The notes beneath the pieces are model-generated. The model did no database searches. It worked only from the letters and a program-made list of their open reading frames with translations, and was not told the DNA's origin. Shown one piece after another: positions 28,835 to 30,582 of a stretch of 30,582 nt of DNA. This DNA comes from Apostichopus parvimensis (taxonomy: Eukaryota; Echinodermata; Holothuroidea; Aspidochirotida; Stichopodidae): contig KN884366.1 in NCBI GenBank assembly GCA_000934455.1, positions 92,847 through 123,428 on the forward strand, given 5' to 3'. The first letter of the stretch is position 1. The number at the start of each line of letters is the position of its first letter. Both the position numbers and the translations under genes were made by a program.

Positions 28835-30582
28835 GTAAGTGTGAAGGATATTGAATTTATCGCCGAAATTTTCTGTCGCGTTTCGTCTTGCGCAACACTA
28901 TGTAGCAAATCTAGTACCAACGATAGGGGCAGTATAATAATGCACGTGGATCCATAGTTAAATGTATGATTGTGTACACTATTGTAACTGCATGGTGTGT
29001 ACTGCATGGTGCTGAGGAGGTACAGCCTTCACTGGCATACCAAATCTGGATGGTCAAGTTGCTATGATGAGGAATCCCCCTGCCTTCCACAAATATTATT
29101 ATGAATGTATAAACTGAGGATTGCTGAAGATCTTGCCCTTTGTTGCAGATGGAAATTAAGCAACTCAGTCAAACTTGTTATCTTTACCCCTAGCCTACTG
29201 TAGGTCCTACAACTTTGAAGTACAAGGCTACAGTGGGCTAGAATAGCATAAGTAAAGCTACTGAGTACATTTAATGTCGAGCGTGGTGCATTTTCTATTT
29301 GCCAAAGCTAAAATTCTACTCCCCAATGGTGAGTTGGCGGCCCTATTGTCGAGGCCTGCTTGTGACCCTAATGCTTGTCACTGTCACATGTAAACAATGC
29401 ATTAATATTAGGTGCACTCCCGTGCACTGATTCTTAATTTTTTATCTTTTGCTGTTAGGCGCCTTAGAGCAATTTTTTAATTGTCTACACAGATTAATGT
29501 ACTTTTTATTTTACTTGCTGCATGTACTCAATTCAGGTGTTATTTTGTATTTTAGTCATAATTTTTCTATTTATTTTTTCTATTTCTTTCATATATTTTT
29601 CTATACAATCTCAAACTTTTATAACCTATTTAACTTTTTTACTTTTAACAAATTTTTTTCTTTTGCTGTAAAGCGCTTTAGAGCAATTTTTTAATTGAAT
29701 AAAGCGCTATATAAATTTCGTGTAATAATAATAATAAGAATAATTAGAGCCTTAAAATTGATCACTTGTGATCGTATGTTTGTGTGGCGAAATCAAAATG
29801 ATGCAGGGCATATGTGTGGGAAATACATAGCCTACCTTTAACTAATGTTAGGCCTAATTTGGAAATAAGATAAATCCTATGTGAATCTGTGCAATGTACC
29901 AAGTGTTACTAATGCTGTACACATTAAATATCATTAATTCTCTGCCATAAAAATTGTCAAGTAGCATTTGACTTTTTGAACAGTGCTATACGACAGCTCA
30001 TACTGTTTGGAAAACTGAGAAATTAGCCTGTTGGGATTCTCATTCAGGCAACCATGTGATGAAGAAATGGACAATGTTCCAGTTCAGCAAGTAATTCCAA
30101 ATAACCTTTTCATTCAATCTTATTCTCTTCTCTCATTACAGAAGAATGATGATGCTAAACCTGGCACAGGCCTAGGAAGTATTTTCAAGAGATGGCAAAA
30201 GCCAAACCAAGGGCAAAAGCGAAAAGGTTCTGCTTTAAATGAGCAGCAGACTACCAAGAAAATTAAGAAGAGTGATGGAGAATCCTCTGATGAAGAGAGC
30301 TCAGAAAGTGAAAATGAAAAAGCTGTGAAGAAACAAGTAATGGTAGGGAAGAGAAAAAAAGAATCAAGCTCATCCGATGATTCTGACTCCAATGATGATG
30401 CAACACCTTCAAATAAAACGGGGAAGCCACCCATGAAAAAACAGGTCACATTGTCAGCAAAAGCTGTAACACCAGTCACTGCAAAGAAAGATGAGAGTAG
30501 CAGTAGTGATGATTCATCAGATAGTGAAGATGAGAAACCAGCTGCAAAGAAACCAACCCCTGTTAAAGCTGTAACACCAGTC
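28730..30582 (+). CDS. NOLC1: NOLC1/Nopp140-like nucleolar phosphoprotein, 3'-partial
   Basis: Nopp140 proteins are heavily phosphorylated chaperones that shuttle between nucleolus and Cajal bodies and bind snoRNPs. Two exons are visible: 28730-28834 (35 codons) and 30142 to the edge (147 codons), joined in phase 0. The N-terminus (SFMKFLKENKYSKTVEVFQE) is a LisH-type helical dimerisation motif, as in Nopp140. The second exon alternates acidic serine clusters (SSDEESSESENE, SSSSDDSDSNDD, SSSSDDSSDSEDE), which are likely CK2 sites, with basic Lys/Pro stretches, and repeats KAVTPV. This alternating design is the hallmark of the family. The start ATG has a strong context (ACCATGG). The C-terminal SRP40 domain, which would settle the call, lies outside the window; another LisH-plus-acidic-repeat protein remains possible. 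Confidence 0.75.
28835..30141 (+). other. NOLC1-like intron 1
   Basis: This 1307-bp intron contains a retroposon-like 3' tail with a direct repeat (29459-29735) and one TAGGCCTA palindrome (29849-29856). Nothing else is recognised. Confidence 0.7.
29459..29735 (+). repeat. Retroposon-like element with GCGCTATATAAAT tail
   Basis: GCGCCTTAGAGCAATTTTTT at 29459 recurs as GCGCTTTAGAGCAATTTTTT at about 29666 (26-30 bp near-identical), framing a T-rich stretch. The right copy continues AAAGCGCTATATAAATTTCG and ends in an AATAAT microsatellite, the type of 3' end seen in SINE and LINE tails of many animals. The left boundary is uncertain. Confidence 0.55.
30142..30582 (+). CDS. NOLC1: NOLC1-like exon 2, acidic/basic repeats, runs off the window
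   Basis: The acceptor TCTCTCATTACAG ends at 30141. It opens KNDDAKPGTGLGSIFKRWQK and then shows three acidic Ser/Asp/Glu clusters separated by Lys-rich linkers. The frame is open to the last base. Confidence 0.82.

Noticed and set aside
29449-29694. Phe/Leu-rich open frame resembling a membrane protein
   Set aside because: It is the translation of a T-rich retroposon tail. The hydrophobic residues reflect base composition.

Overview
The window is nuclear DNA from an animal. It holds four protein-coding loci made of short exons with GT-AG introns, AT-rich introns and intergenic DNA, and many short non-autonomous repeats. The proteins resemble bilaterian orthologues, and the repeat content fits a marine invertebrate. 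An invertebrate deuterostome such as an echinoderm is my best guess, but the sequence does not prove this.

Layout. (1) 1-3407, + strand: the last three exons of a MINPP1-like histidine phosphatase. The gene enters from the left edge, carries a one-base frameshift near 501-505, and has HST where the family has HAE. Its first visible intron holds a 59-bp tandem duplication and a hAT-like MITE. (2) 3408-8179: intergenic DNA with another hAT-like MITE (3666-3976), an inverted tRNA-like element (5091-5383) and G-rich tracts; no gene is recognised. (3) 16299-8373, - strand: a complete nine-exon SIRT1 orthologue of about 892 residues, with all catalytic and zinc residues. Its introns carry a 17-bp minisatellite and a degenerate repeat of about 42 bp. 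(4) 27638-19177, - strand: a complete eight-exon ATAD1 (Msp1/thorase) orthologue of 367 residues. One intron holds a hAT-like element nested inside another; the intron before the last coding-rich exons holds a second tRNA-like inverted element. (5) 28730 to the right edge, + strand: the first two coding exons of a NOLC1/Nopp140-like nucleolar protein, arranged head to head with ATAD1.

The genes act in separate compartments: inositol phosphate metabolism (MINPP1), NAD-dependent deacetylation (SIRT1), mitochondrial outer-membrane protein extraction (ATAD1) and nucleolar assembly (NOLC1). They are not a pathway. All four human orthologues lie on chromosome 10q, so the cluster looks like a remnant of an ancient linkage group.

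The most unusual signal is in the repeats. Two hAT-like elements contain, at the same internal site, a 22-bp palindrome that starts CAG and ends CTG or TTG and is flanked by an 8-bp direct repeat. This looks like a hAT element reduced to its two terminal repeats alone. The nested element has also gained about 48 bp copied from the element it sits in.
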